NCBI GenBank assembly: GCA_945878965.1
Contig: CAMCUJ010000095.1
Coordinates: 1-6,059, forward strand
Direction: 5' to 3'
Length of the DNA stretch: 6,059 bases
Origin: an uncultured Clostridia bacterium
GTDB lineage: Bacteria; Bacillota; Clostridia; Monoglobales; Monoglobaceae
A program made the translations under genes and the position numbers. Below the pieces are notes generated by a model. That model was given only the letters and a program-made list of their open reading frames with translations. It ran no database searches and was not told the origin of the DNA. Below, piece by piece: positions 1-5,392 of the stretch. Numbering within the stretch: position 1 is the stretch's first letter; each line of letters begins with the position of its first letter.

Positions 1-1
1 A

Positions 2-121
2 TATGTACCGATTTGTACGGAGAATATGATAATTGACATTATAAAAAAGCTTAATATGCGTGTTAAATCCAAAGAGATTACAGCTTTTATAATTAACGGC
101 TATAATCTTATTAAAAAATAA
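2..121 (+). CDS. 3' end of an unrecognised protein (partial at left edge)
   Basis: A reading frame is open from the left edge to a TAA at 119-121, giving about 39 codons; the C-terminus reads ...VKSKEITAFIINGYNLIKK. The composition (Lys, Ile, Asn) and codons such as ggc-tat-aat-ctt fit the neighbouring genes. It would lie in the same direction as the radical SAM gene, 57 bases upstream of that start. I do not recognise the family. The frame is not certain: the adjacent frame (1-36) is also open from the edge and ends in ...TDLYGEYDN followed by TGA, so that could be the true gene end. A promoter candidate overlaps the last codons. Treat it as a probable gene remnant whose identity needs the sequence to the left. 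Confidence 0.4.
   Translation, partial: YVPICTENMIIDIIKKLNMRVKSKEITAFIINGYNLIKK
77..106 (+). promoter_or_regulatory. Candidate sigma-A promoter for the radical SAM gene
   Basis: A perfect -10 hexamer TATAAT sits at 101-106. A 4-of-6 match to the -35 hexamer, ATTACA at 77-82, lies 18 bases upstream. Transcription would begin near 113, leaving a leader of about 65 bases before the ATG at 179. The AT-rich background makes chance hexamers common, so this is a moderate call. Confidence 0.4.
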
Positions 122-178
122 TCACTGCCGATAAATTTTCAATTAGAAAATCTCATAAAAAAGTCAAGGACAAAAATT

Positions 179-1084
179 ATGAACTACGAACTTCTTAAAA
201 ATTGCAAATTATGTCCCCGTGAATGCGGAGCGAACAGGCTCGGCGGAAAACGAGGCTACTGTCTTGCAGACGATAAGATTTATATTGCAAGAGCGGCACT
301 TCATTTTTGGGAGGAGCCGTGCATATCGGGAGAGTCCGGTTCGGGAACCGTTTTCTTTTCCGGCTGCTCTATGAAATGCGTATTCTGTCAGAATTACGAT
401 ATTTCAACCGAGGGATTCGGAAAAGAAGTGAGCGTTGAAAGGCTTGCCGAAATCTTTTCGGAGCTTCAAAACCAAGGTGCAAATAATATAAATCTTGTAA
501 CGCCGACTCACTATACACTTCAAATTAAAGACGCTCTGAAAATTGCTAAAAATAACGGACTTAAAATTCCGATTGTTTACAACTGCAGCGGCTATGAAAA
601 GGTTGAAACCTTAAAGCTGCTTGAAGGACTTGTTGATATTTATCTTCCCGATTTTAAGTATTTTGACAATTCACTTGCAATTAAATATTCAAACGCCGAT
701 AATTATTTTAAAACTGCAAGTCTTGCGGTTTCTGAGATGCTCAGACAAACCGGAGGAGAAAATATTTTTGATGAAAACGGAATTATGAAAAAGGGAGTTA
801 TCGTAAGGCATTTGTTGCTTCCGGAAAATATTGAAAATTCAAAAAAGGTTATAAGTTATCTGTACACAATGTTTGGAGATAAAATTTATATAAGCATAAT
901 GAATCAATACACGCCTATAAAAAAGCATAATAAGTTTCCCGAACTGAACAAAACCATTTCCAAAGCGGAATATGACGAAGCGGTTGAGTTTGCGGTATCA
1001 CTCGGAGTTGAAAACGGTTTTATTCAGGACGGAGAAACCGCAAAGGAAAGCTTTATTCCTAAATTTAATCTTGAGGGAATTTAA
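179..1084 (+). CDS. pflX: PflX-like radical SAM protein (pyruvate formate-lyase activase homologue)
   Basis: This 301-residue protein belongs to the PflX group of radical SAM proteins, homologues of pyruvate formate-lyase activating enzymes. The radical SAM cluster motif CX3CX2C is complete at C63, C67 and C70 (CSMKCVFCQN) and would hold the [4Fe-4S] cluster that cleaves S-adenosylmethionine. Before it is the group's typical N-terminus with extra cysteines (C9, C12, C16, C28) and the stretch HFWEEPCISGESGSGT (42-57). Further family-like segments are NLVTPTHY (105-112), YNCSGYE (134-140) and DIYLPDFKY (153-161). The length is normal. The start is supported by AAGGA at 166-170, eight bases before the ATG. 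The substrate of PflX proteins is not established; no glycyl radical enzyme lies nearby, so an activase role is only inferred from homology. The gene is complete and ends convergent to truA. Confidence 0.85.
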   Translation: MNYELLKNCKLCPRECGANRLGGKRGYCLADDKIYIARAALHFWEEPCISGESGSGTVFFSGCSMKCVFCQNYDISTEGFGKEVSVERLAEIFSELQNQGANNINLVTPTHYTLQIKDALKIAKNNGLKIPIVYNCSGYEKVETLKLLEGLVDIYLPDFKYFDNSLAIKYSNADNYFKTASLAVSEMLRQTGGENIFDENGIMKKGVIVRHLLLPENIENSKKVISYLYTMFGDKIYISIMNQYTPIKKHNKFPELNKTISKAEYDEAVEFAVSLGVENGFIQDGETAKESFIPKFNLEGI

Positions 1085-1121
1085 ATTAGGTGAAAGTGAC
1101 TAATAAAAGAAATATCATTCA

Positions 1122-1149
1122 CACGGGCGGATATGGAATCCGCTCCTAC
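1122..1149. repeat. Palindromic repeat unit 1
   Basis: The unit opens with CACGGGCGG and closes with CCTAC. Positions 1125-1132 pair with 1138-1145 around a five-base loop, eight pairs including one G-T. It shares its outer ends, but not its core, with the units at 1183-1210 and 1249-1274. It lies in the gap between two convergent genes and does not code for protein. Confidence 0.65.
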
Positions 1150-1182
1150 ATATTTGACACATATATTTGCAGCTTCTGCCAT

Positions 1183-1210
1183 ACGGGACGTCGAGGACGC
1201 CGTCCTCTAC
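1183..1210. repeat. Palindromic repeat unit 2 (divergent core)
   Basis: The unit begins ACGGGACG and ends CTCTAC. The outer arms 1185-1190 and 1201-1206 pair (six pairs, one G-T) around a ten-base loop. A competing hairpin is possible between GAGGAC at 1193-1198 and GTCCTC at 1202-1207. The ACGGG...CTAC frame matches the other two units while the interior is different, which suggests a family with conserved ends and compensated, variable stems. Confidence 0.55.
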
Positions 1211-1248
1211 TATCTTGCAACAACTAAAACTTGACATTGCTTGATTCG

Positions 1249-1274
1249 CACGGGCGAACACAGTTCGCCCCTAC
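1249..1274. repeat. Palindromic repeat unit 3 (perfect 8-bp stem)
   Basis: GGGCGAAC at 1252-1259 and GTTCGCCC at 1263-1270 form a perfect eight-base-pair inverted repeat around a three-base centre. The flanks are CAC before it and CTAC after it. This is the cleanest of the three units. The GGGCG...CGCCCCTAC pattern resembles dispersed intergenic palindromes I recall from Clostridia genomes, but I could not search for copies. Confidence 0.7.
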
Positions 1275-1280
1275 TACCTT

Positions 1281-1297
1281 AAAAAGCGTACAGCTTT
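1281..1297 (-). terminator. Weak hairpin that could terminate truA
   Basis: Read on the minus strand this is AAAGC, a five-base loop, then GCTTTTT, about 35 bases past the truA stop codon. The stem is only five pairs and the T-run is short, so it is at best a weak intrinsic terminator. The neighbouring palindromic units could do the same job in either direction. Confidence 0.3.
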
Positions 1298-1331
1298 AAA
1301 TGTTACAAAGCACTACCTATTTTAACATATA

Positions 1332-2069
1332 TCAGTATTCAACATTAAGCAAGGTTAAACCCTTTGCCGGAAGTGTTTCGCCGGCATTTTCACGAATTTT
1401 GAAATTTAAAATTTCAGGAATACTGTCTGTTTCACGTTTATAAAGTCCGATTTCAACTAAAGTTCCGCAGATTATTCTGACCATATTGTGAAGAAAACCG
1501 TTTCCCTGAATTGTTATCAAAACCTCATTTTCTACCCTTTTAATATCTATAAAATCAATTGTGCGGACTGATGATTTTTTAAGCTTTTTATTTGAGCAAA
1601 ACGCCTTGAAATCGTGCGTACCTATAAGATATTCTGCCGCTTTTTTCATTCTTTCAATATCAAGAGTTGAGGTAATCTGAGTGGTATATTTGCGTTCAAA
1701 AATACAGGGCAGTTCACTGTTCCAAATTCTGTATTGATATGTTTTAGACTTAACATTAAGCCGTGCGTGAAAGCGTTCATCTGCCTCTTTAACCGAAATT
1801 ATCCCTATATCATCAGGCAAGTAGCGATTTAAATAGTCCATAATTTGTTTTTCGGTTTTAGGAGTTTCTATTTTGAAGCTTGCCGTTTGTGAAAGTGCAT
1901 GAACTCCGGCATCCGTTCTTCCCGAGCCGTGTATTTCCACCTTATGTTCAACCATTTTTGAAAGAACGGCTTCTATTTTTCCCTGTATTGTTAAGTCTGA
2001 GTTTTTTAGTCGCTGCCAGCCCTTGTATTTTGTGCCGTCATATTGTATAATTATTTTATAGTTTTTCAT
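1332..2069 (-). CDS. truA: tRNA pseudouridine synthase A
   Basis: TruA converts uridines 38-40 in the anticodon stem-loop of many tRNAs to pseudouridine and acts in the cytoplasm. The 245-residue product has the family's normal length. It begins with the IIIQYDGTKYKGWQRL block (6-21). The catalytic aspartate is D53 in GSGRTDAGVHA (48-58), which is fully conserved. FHAR (100-103), the KTYQYRIW strand with its conserved tyrosine Y111, GTHDFKAFCS (150-159) and GNGFLHNMVRIICG (189-202) follow in the expected order, and the C-terminus has AKGL..LNVEY. The ATG at 2069 is preceded by AAAGGG eleven bases upstream, a modest ribosome-binding site. It diverges from comF across 55 bases and is not obviously in an operon with other translation genes here. 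Confidence 0.95.
   Translation of the reverse strand: MKNYKIIIQYDGTKYKGWQRLKNSDLTIQGKIEAVLSKMVEHKVEIHGSGRTDAGVHALSQTASFKIETPKTEKQIMDYLNRYLPDDIGIISVKEADERFHARLNVKSKTYQYRIWNSELPCIFERKYTTQITSTLDIERMKKAAEYLIGTHDFKAFCSNKKLKKSSVRTIDFIDIKRVENEVLITIQGNGFLHNMVRIICGTLVEIGLYKRETDSIPEILNFKIRENAGETLPAKGLTLLNVEY
2023..2051 (+). promoter_or_regulatory. Candidate comF promoter, inside the 5' end of truA
   Basis: TTGTAT at 2023-2028 and a perfect TATAAT at 2046-2051 are separated by exactly 17 bases. Transcription would start near 2058 and run antisense over the first codons of truA before reaching comF, giving a leader of about 65 bases. The -35 matches only three of six positions, and I found nothing better in the 55-base gap. 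Confidence 0.4.
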
Positions 2070-2111
2070 AACTTATTCAACCCTTTATTTATTGAGAATT
2101 TATATTATTAC

Positions 2112-2116
2112 GGAGG
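2112..2116 (+). promoter_or_regulatory. Ribosome-binding site that sets the comF start
   Basis: GGAGG lies eight bases before the ATG at 2125. A longer frame beginning at the TTG at 2092 would run straight across this site and adds eleven residues with no ribosome-binding site of its own, so the ATG is preferred. Confidence 0.8.
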
Positions 2117-2119
2117 AAT

Positions 2120-2147
2120 ATTATATGCGTTTTATAAAAGCTGTCAT
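2120..2147 (-). promoter_or_regulatory. Candidate truA promoter, inside the 5' end of comF
   Basis: On the minus strand, ATGACA (2147-2142) and a perfect TATAAT (2125-2120) are 16 bases apart. The -10 overlaps the comF start codon. Transcription would begin near 2113 and give a leader of about 44 bases before the truA ATG at 2069. It is a sequence-only prediction in AT-rich DNA. Confidence 0.4.
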
Positions 2148-2964
2148 AAACTTTATTCTGAATATAATATTTCCGCCAAGATGTGTATTCTGCGGTAAGC
2201 TTATCGAGCCGCATAATTCAAATAATCACATAAACGGCGGACATTATCCTTACTGTGAAAGCTGCGAAAATAAAATTCCGTATTGCAGTGATTATACCTG
2301 CTGCACAAAATGCGGCAAGCCGTCATTAAAGCTTAACAGCTACGGACTTTGCAAAGCCTGCGGCAACGGTGCTATGGATATTTATACCACAAAAATAATT
2401 TCTGTTTTTATCTATAAGGATATAGTTAAAGCTTCGGTCTTAAGATATAAGCTAAGCGGCAAAAAACATTATGCAAATTATTATTCAGATATAATGCTTG
2501 AGAAAATTACTGCTGAATTTTCCGATATCAGCTTTGATATTGTAACATCCGCTCCGCCGACTAAAAAGAGAAGAAAATCCAAAACCGATTTTGACCATTC
2601 AGAGCTTATTGCAAAAAGAATTGCAAAGCGTATGAATGTTAAATATCTGCCTTGTCTTAAAAAGCTTTCCATGGCAGGTCATCAGCGAGGACTTACATAT
2701 ACAGAGCGTGTTAAAAATCTGCATAATAATATAAAACTGCTTAAGCATAAGAATGTTAAGGATAAAACCATACTTCTTGCAGATGATGTATATACAACAG
2801 GAAGTACAATCCGTGAATGCTCACGGGTTCTTTTAAACAATGGTGCAAAGGCAGTCTACGCTGTAACCTTGGCAACTGTTGTTAAAGAACGTCTTACGGA
2901 ATCTTATACAGACAATACAAATACTTATCAGAATAAGCAGATTAAAGCTAATATTCTGAAATAA
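2125..2964 (+). CDS. comF: ComF family protein (zinc-finger plus phosphoribosyltransferase fold)
   Basis: This 279-residue ComF/GntX-type protein has paired cysteines at its N-terminus. C20-X2-C23 with C44-X2-C47, and C60-X2-C63 with C76-X2-C79, look like two four-cysteine zinc sites. The C-terminal half is a type I phosphoribosyltransferase fold. Its PRPP-binding loop is LLADDVYTTGST (217-228), and the ComF-like HQRGLTYTERVKNL (186-199) precedes it. ComF proteins are linked to DNA uptake during transformation, with roles also proposed elsewhere, but no other competence gene lies here. The segment usually read as RRxRGFNQ is KRRKSKTDFDHSEL (148-161), a drift from the common form. A short hydrophobic stretch at residues 6-18 is family-typical. 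The last 17 bases overlap the end of the convergent amidohydrolase gene. Confidence 0.85.
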   Translation: MRFIKAVINFILNIIFPPRCVFCGKLIEPHNSNNHINGGHYPYCESCENKIPYCSDYTCCTKCGKPSLKLNSYGLCKACGNGAMDIYTTKIISVFIYKDIVKASVLRYKLSGKKHYANYYSDIMLEKITAEFSDISFDIVTSAPPTKKRRKSKTDFDHSELIAKRIAKRMNVKYLPCLKKLSMAGHQRGLTYTERVKNLHNNIKLLKHKNVKDKTILLADDVYTTGSTIRECSRVLLNNGAKAVYAVTLATVVKERLTESYTDNTNTYQNKQIKANILK

Positions 2965-4051
2965 GCTTAAACAGCTTAACCGCATAAGGTATTATTTCGT
3001 CGGGAAAATCATAATTTTCTGTATGAAGCTCCGCATGATTTTCTCCGCTTCCAATACCTATGTATGCTCCCTTTATATTCTTTAAATAATGTCCGAAATC
3101 CTCCGACCACCGCATTGGAGCTTCAAGCTCGGTAAAGCTTAAGGCATTGCCTTGACAGATACTCTTAACCTTTAAAACGGTTTCATAATCGTTATAGGTT
3201 TCGGGAAATTCATCACATAAATCTATATTGCATTTCATATTTTCAGATGAATCATAAGCAATGCTTTTAAGACGTTCAATAATCAGATTAAGCTCCTTTT
3301 CAAGCTCCGCCCGAACGGTAAGCATAAGAACTCCGTCGCCTGCGGCGGTTCCGAATGTCGGTTTTCCCGAATTTAAACAAATTACAGTTACATAAGCCTT
3401 GCCCGAAAGGTTTTCCGTAAGCTCGTCAAAGCGGTTTATCATTCTTGTAAATGCAAAGCATGGGTTCTTGGAATTATCGGGATATGCCGCATGAGTCGGC
3501 TCACCGATTAATGAAATTTTAACTCCGCAGGATGAATACGCAAAAGTATCGGTTTTAATCAATATTTCGCCTGTTTTAAATGACGGAATATTATGAAAAC
3601 CGTATATTTCATCAATTTTAATGCGTTTTAAGCCTTCACAGCATTCTTTAGCACCCGCTCCGGTTTCTTCGCTGTGCTGAAATATAAAATATATTGTATT
3701 GCACATATTAATTTTGTTAAGCTCGAGCGCAAGGGCGCAGAGAACAGCGCAATGTCCATCGTGACCGCATTTATGCGAAACATTTTTTGTGGTTGATGAA
3801 TATTCGATATCAATAGTTTCGTCAATTAAAACAGCGTCCATATCCGCTCTGAATGCAATAACATTTCCGCTTTTCGTTCCGTTTTTAACCGCATAGAACC
3901 ATTTTCCCATATCAATTATTTCAAGGTCTGTATTTTGATCAAGAAAATTCATAAGAATTTTTTTGGTTTTAACCTCATTTCCTGAAGCTTCGGCATTTCT
4001 GTGAAGATTCTTTCTGAGCATTAAAGCTTTTTCTAAATTGATATTATTCAT
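2948..4051 (-). CDS. M20-family metallo-amidohydrolase (M20D type)
   Basis: The 367-residue product matches the M20D amidohydrolase group (hippurate, N-acyl-amino-acid and related amide hydrolases), normally cytoplasmic enzymes with two metal ions. The motifs run in order: FRADMDA (67-73); SHKCGHDGHCA (92-102) with probable ligands C95 and H97; QHSEETGAGAK (125-135) with E128/E129 as catalytic and metal residues; GFHNIP (151-156) with H153. The dimerisation-domain segment GEPTHAAYP (183-191) carries H187. Near the end are WSEDFGHY and ELHTENYDFPDE, whose H343 is the likely last ligand. All key residues are present although the protein is slightly shorter than many relatives. The substrate cannot be told. 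The ATG at 4051 has AAGGA ten bases upstream. The gene is transcribed away from znuA and probably stands alone. Confidence 0.85.
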   Translation of the reverse strand: MNNINLEKALMLRKNLHRNAEASGNEVKTKKILMNFLDQNTDLEIIDMGKWFYAVKNGTKSGNVIAFRADMDAVLIDETIDIEYSSTTKNVSHKCGHDGHCAVLCALALELNKINMCNTIYFIFQHSEETGAGAKECCEGLKRIKIDEIYGFHNIPSFKTGEILIKTDTFAYSSCGVKISLIGEPTHAAYPDNSKNPCFAFTRMINRFDELTENLSGKAYVTVICLNSGKPTFGTAAGDGVLMLTVRAELEKELNLIIERLKSIAYDSSENMKCNIDLCDEFPETYNDYETVLKVKSICQGNALSFTELEAPMRWSEDFGHYLKNIKGAYIGIGSGENHAELHTENYDFPDEIIPYAVKLFKLISEY

Positions 4052-4088
4052 AATTAATCAGTCCTTAAGATTTTAAACTTTATATATT

Positions 4089-4117
4089 AGTATATCATTT
4101 AATTTTAAGTTTGTAAA
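4089..4117 (-). promoter_or_regulatory. Promoter for the amidohydrolase gene
   Basis: On the minus strand TTTACA (4117-4112) and TATACT (4094-4089) are spaced by exactly 17 bases, each matching five of six consensus positions. Transcription would start near 4082, leaving about 30 bases before the ATG with an AAGGA site inside that leader. Confidence 0.6.
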
Positions 4118-4209
4118 TTCATTTTAAATATAAAATTTCTCTCATAAAATACTGATAATCAATGAATTATTTACCGTCGACAGGTGGAGCAAAATTAAAA
4201 TAATAAAAC

Positions 4210-4238
4210 TTGACAAGAAAACAAAAGCATAGTATTAT
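4210..4238 (+). promoter_or_regulatory. Promoter of the zinc-uptake operon
   Basis: A perfect -35 TTGACA at 4210-4215 and TATTAT at 4233-4238 are spaced by exactly 17 bases, the best promoter in the window. Transcription would start near 4245, about 44 bases before the znuA ATG. Strong hexamers suit a gene that is held off by a repressor and released on zinc shortage, as Zur/Fur- or AdcR-type regulators do elsewhere. Confidence 0.75.
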
Positions 4239-4260
4239 AAACAAAGGAGTTTTATTAATA
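4233..4260. promoter_or_regulatory. Imperfect inverted repeat over the -10 and start site (possible operator)
   Basis: TATTATAAAC at 4233-4242 faces GTTTTATTAATA at 4249-4260 around AAAGGA; the arms match apart from two single-base bulges. The position, covering the -10 and the predicted start point, is where a repressor would act. It does not match the Bacillus Zur box or the AdcR TTAAC(N2)GTTAA box as I know them, and AT-rich DNA yields such symmetry by chance. Confidence 0.25.
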
Positions 4261-4288
4261 AGAGATTATATACGGAGGTTCTATATCT

Positions 4289-5257
4289 ATGAATATGAAA
4301 AAGATATTATTCTTGCTGCTTGGAGTTATGCTGTGTCTTACAGGATGTAATACTGTAAATCCCGAAAATATAAACTCCGGAAATGATAAAACCGAAGCCT
4401 TCAGCATTGTAACATCATTTTATCCTATGTATGTATTTACAAAGAATATAACTGATGGAATTGATGGTGTGGAGGTTAAGAATATGACAGAAGTAAATAC
4501 CGGCTGTCTTCATGATTATCAGCTGCTTCCCGAGGATATGAAAACGCTTGAAAAGGCTGATGTTTTTGTTATAAACGGTGCCGGTATGGAAAGCTTTATG
4601 GACGATGTTATAAAGCGTCTTCCAAGTCTTAATGTAATAGAGGCAAGCGAAAATATTGAACTTTTATTAACCAAATCACACGAGCATGAGCATAAACACG
4701 AGCATATCGAAGGTGAGCTTCACAACCATGATGAGGACTTGGAATATAACTCTCACGTATGGCTTTCACCCGAAAACGCGGTTATTGAGGTTAAAAATAT
4801 AACAAGCAAGCTTACGGAGCTTGACCCTAAGAATGCAGAAAAGTATAAGGAAAATTCAGAAAAATATATTGAGTCATTAATGCAGACCGATGAGGAGCTT
4901 ACAAATATACTGAAAGACTTTGAAGGAAAAAATATAATAACAACTCACGAGGCATTTGACTATATGGCAAAGCGATATAATTTTAATATAACAGAAACGG
5001 TTCAGACCGACCATAATCAATCAATATCCGCATCTAAAATGGCAGAAATTATTAACAAAATAAAGAGCGAAAATGTAGTATTGATTGCCGCAGAAACTCA
5101 GTATGATAACACTACAATTATGTCGCTAAGCCGTGAAGGAAATATAAAAATTGCGGAGCTTAATGCTATGGTATCCGGAAATGAAGATTATAAATCTGTT
5201 TATAACACAGTAATGATTAATAATGCAAATGCATTGATTAACGGACTTGGCAATTAG
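4289..5257 (+). CDS. znuA: Zinc ABC transporter substrate-binding lipoprotein
   Basis: The product is a 322-residue cluster A-I metal-binding protein of the ZnuA/AdcA/TroA family that captures zinc outside the membrane and passes it to the permease. It starts with a lipoprotein signal peptide: KK, a hydrophobic core (6-17) and the lipobox LTGC with lipidated C20. The mature part opens with FSIVTSFYPMYVF (38-50). Probable metal ligands are H75 (GCLHDYQL), H156 (SHVWLSP) and H220 (TTHEAF). Between the first two is a histidine-rich loop (131-147, seven His), typical of zinc rather than manganese members. A fourth acidic ligand is not obvious: the C-terminal segment reads AELNAMVSG. CGGAGG at 4273-4278 lies ten bases before the chosen ATG; the in-frame ATG at 4295 is less well spaced. 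A metal ABC ATPase follows 135 bases downstream. Confidence 0.92.
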   Translation: MNMKKILFLLLGVMLCLTGCNTVNPENINSGNDKTEAFSIVTSFYPMYVFTKNITDGIDGVEVKNMTEVNTGCLHDYQLLPEDMKTLEKADVFVINGAGMESFMDDVIKRLPSLNVIEASENIELLLTKSHEHEHKHEHIEGELHNHDEDLEYNSHVWLSPENAVIEVKNITSKLTELDPKNAEKYKENSEKYIESLMQTDEELTNILKDFEGKNIITTHEAFDYMAKRYNFNITETVQTDHNQSISASKMAEIINKIKSENVVLIAAETQYDNTTIMSLSREGNIKIAELNAMVSGNEDYKSVYNTVMINNANALINGLGN

Positions 5258-5280
5258 CTTAAATTAGATTTGTAAATAGC

Positions 5281-5351
5281 TAAAAGCAGAATACACCGCC
5301 TGCAAGGGCGGCGTATTTGCACGCTTTTACAGGCGGAATTATATCTTTTTT
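5281..5351 (+). promoter_or_regulatory. Competing hairpins between znuA and znuC (terminator or attenuator-like)
   Basis: An inner hairpin pairs AATAC-A-CCGCC (5290-5300) with GGCGG-C-GTATT (5307-5317), and TAAAAGC (5281-5287) can close it with GCTTTTA (5323-5329). Alternatively CCGCCTG (5296-5302) pairs exactly with CAGGCGG (5330-5336), ahead of a T6 run at 5346-5351. The two folds exclude each other. It starts 24 bases after the znuA stop, so it could lower readthrough into the ATPase gene, protect the znuA 3' end, or switch between the two. The T-run does not abut either stem, so a plain terminator is not certain. Confidence 0.5.
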
Positions 5352-5392
5352 CCGAAACGTTTTTGAGATGGGCAAAGTCCCTTGTTGAAAGG

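Noticed and set aside
33..57. TTGACA at 33-38 as the radical SAM gene promoter
   Set aside because: The nearest -10-like hexamer is only 13 bases away, too close for a sigma-A promoter.
1154..1236. TTGACA hexamers at 1154-1159 and 1231-1236 as promoters
   Set aside because: Neither has a -10 hexamer at 16-18 bases, and both lie between palindromic units with no gene start downstream on that strand.
1122..1274. CRISPR-like array
   Set aside because: Only three units, with differing cores and unequal spacing (33 and 38 bases); what is shared are short hairpin ends, and no cas gene is present.
2092..2124. TTG start giving comF eleven extra residues
   Set aside because: The extension runs through the GGAGG site that serves the ATG at 2125 and has no ribosome-binding site of its own.
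2481..2672. Open frame on the minus strand
   Set aside because: Lies wholly antisense to the conserved phosphoribosyltransferase region of comF, with no recognisable motif.
3628..3825. Second open frame on the minus strand inside the amidohydrolase gene
   Set aside because: Overlaps the metal-binding motifs of the real gene in another frame and has no family features.
4153..4169. Classical Fur box starting at TGATAAT
   Set aside because: Only the first half-site fits; the second half (AATGAAT) is a poor match, and the site is about 50 bases upstream of the -35.
4254..4292. Leader peptide between the AAAGGAG at 4243-4249 and znuA
   Set aside because: It would need an ATT start only four bases after the site, and the predicted transcript begins at about 4245, so that ribosome site would be largely missing from the mRNA.
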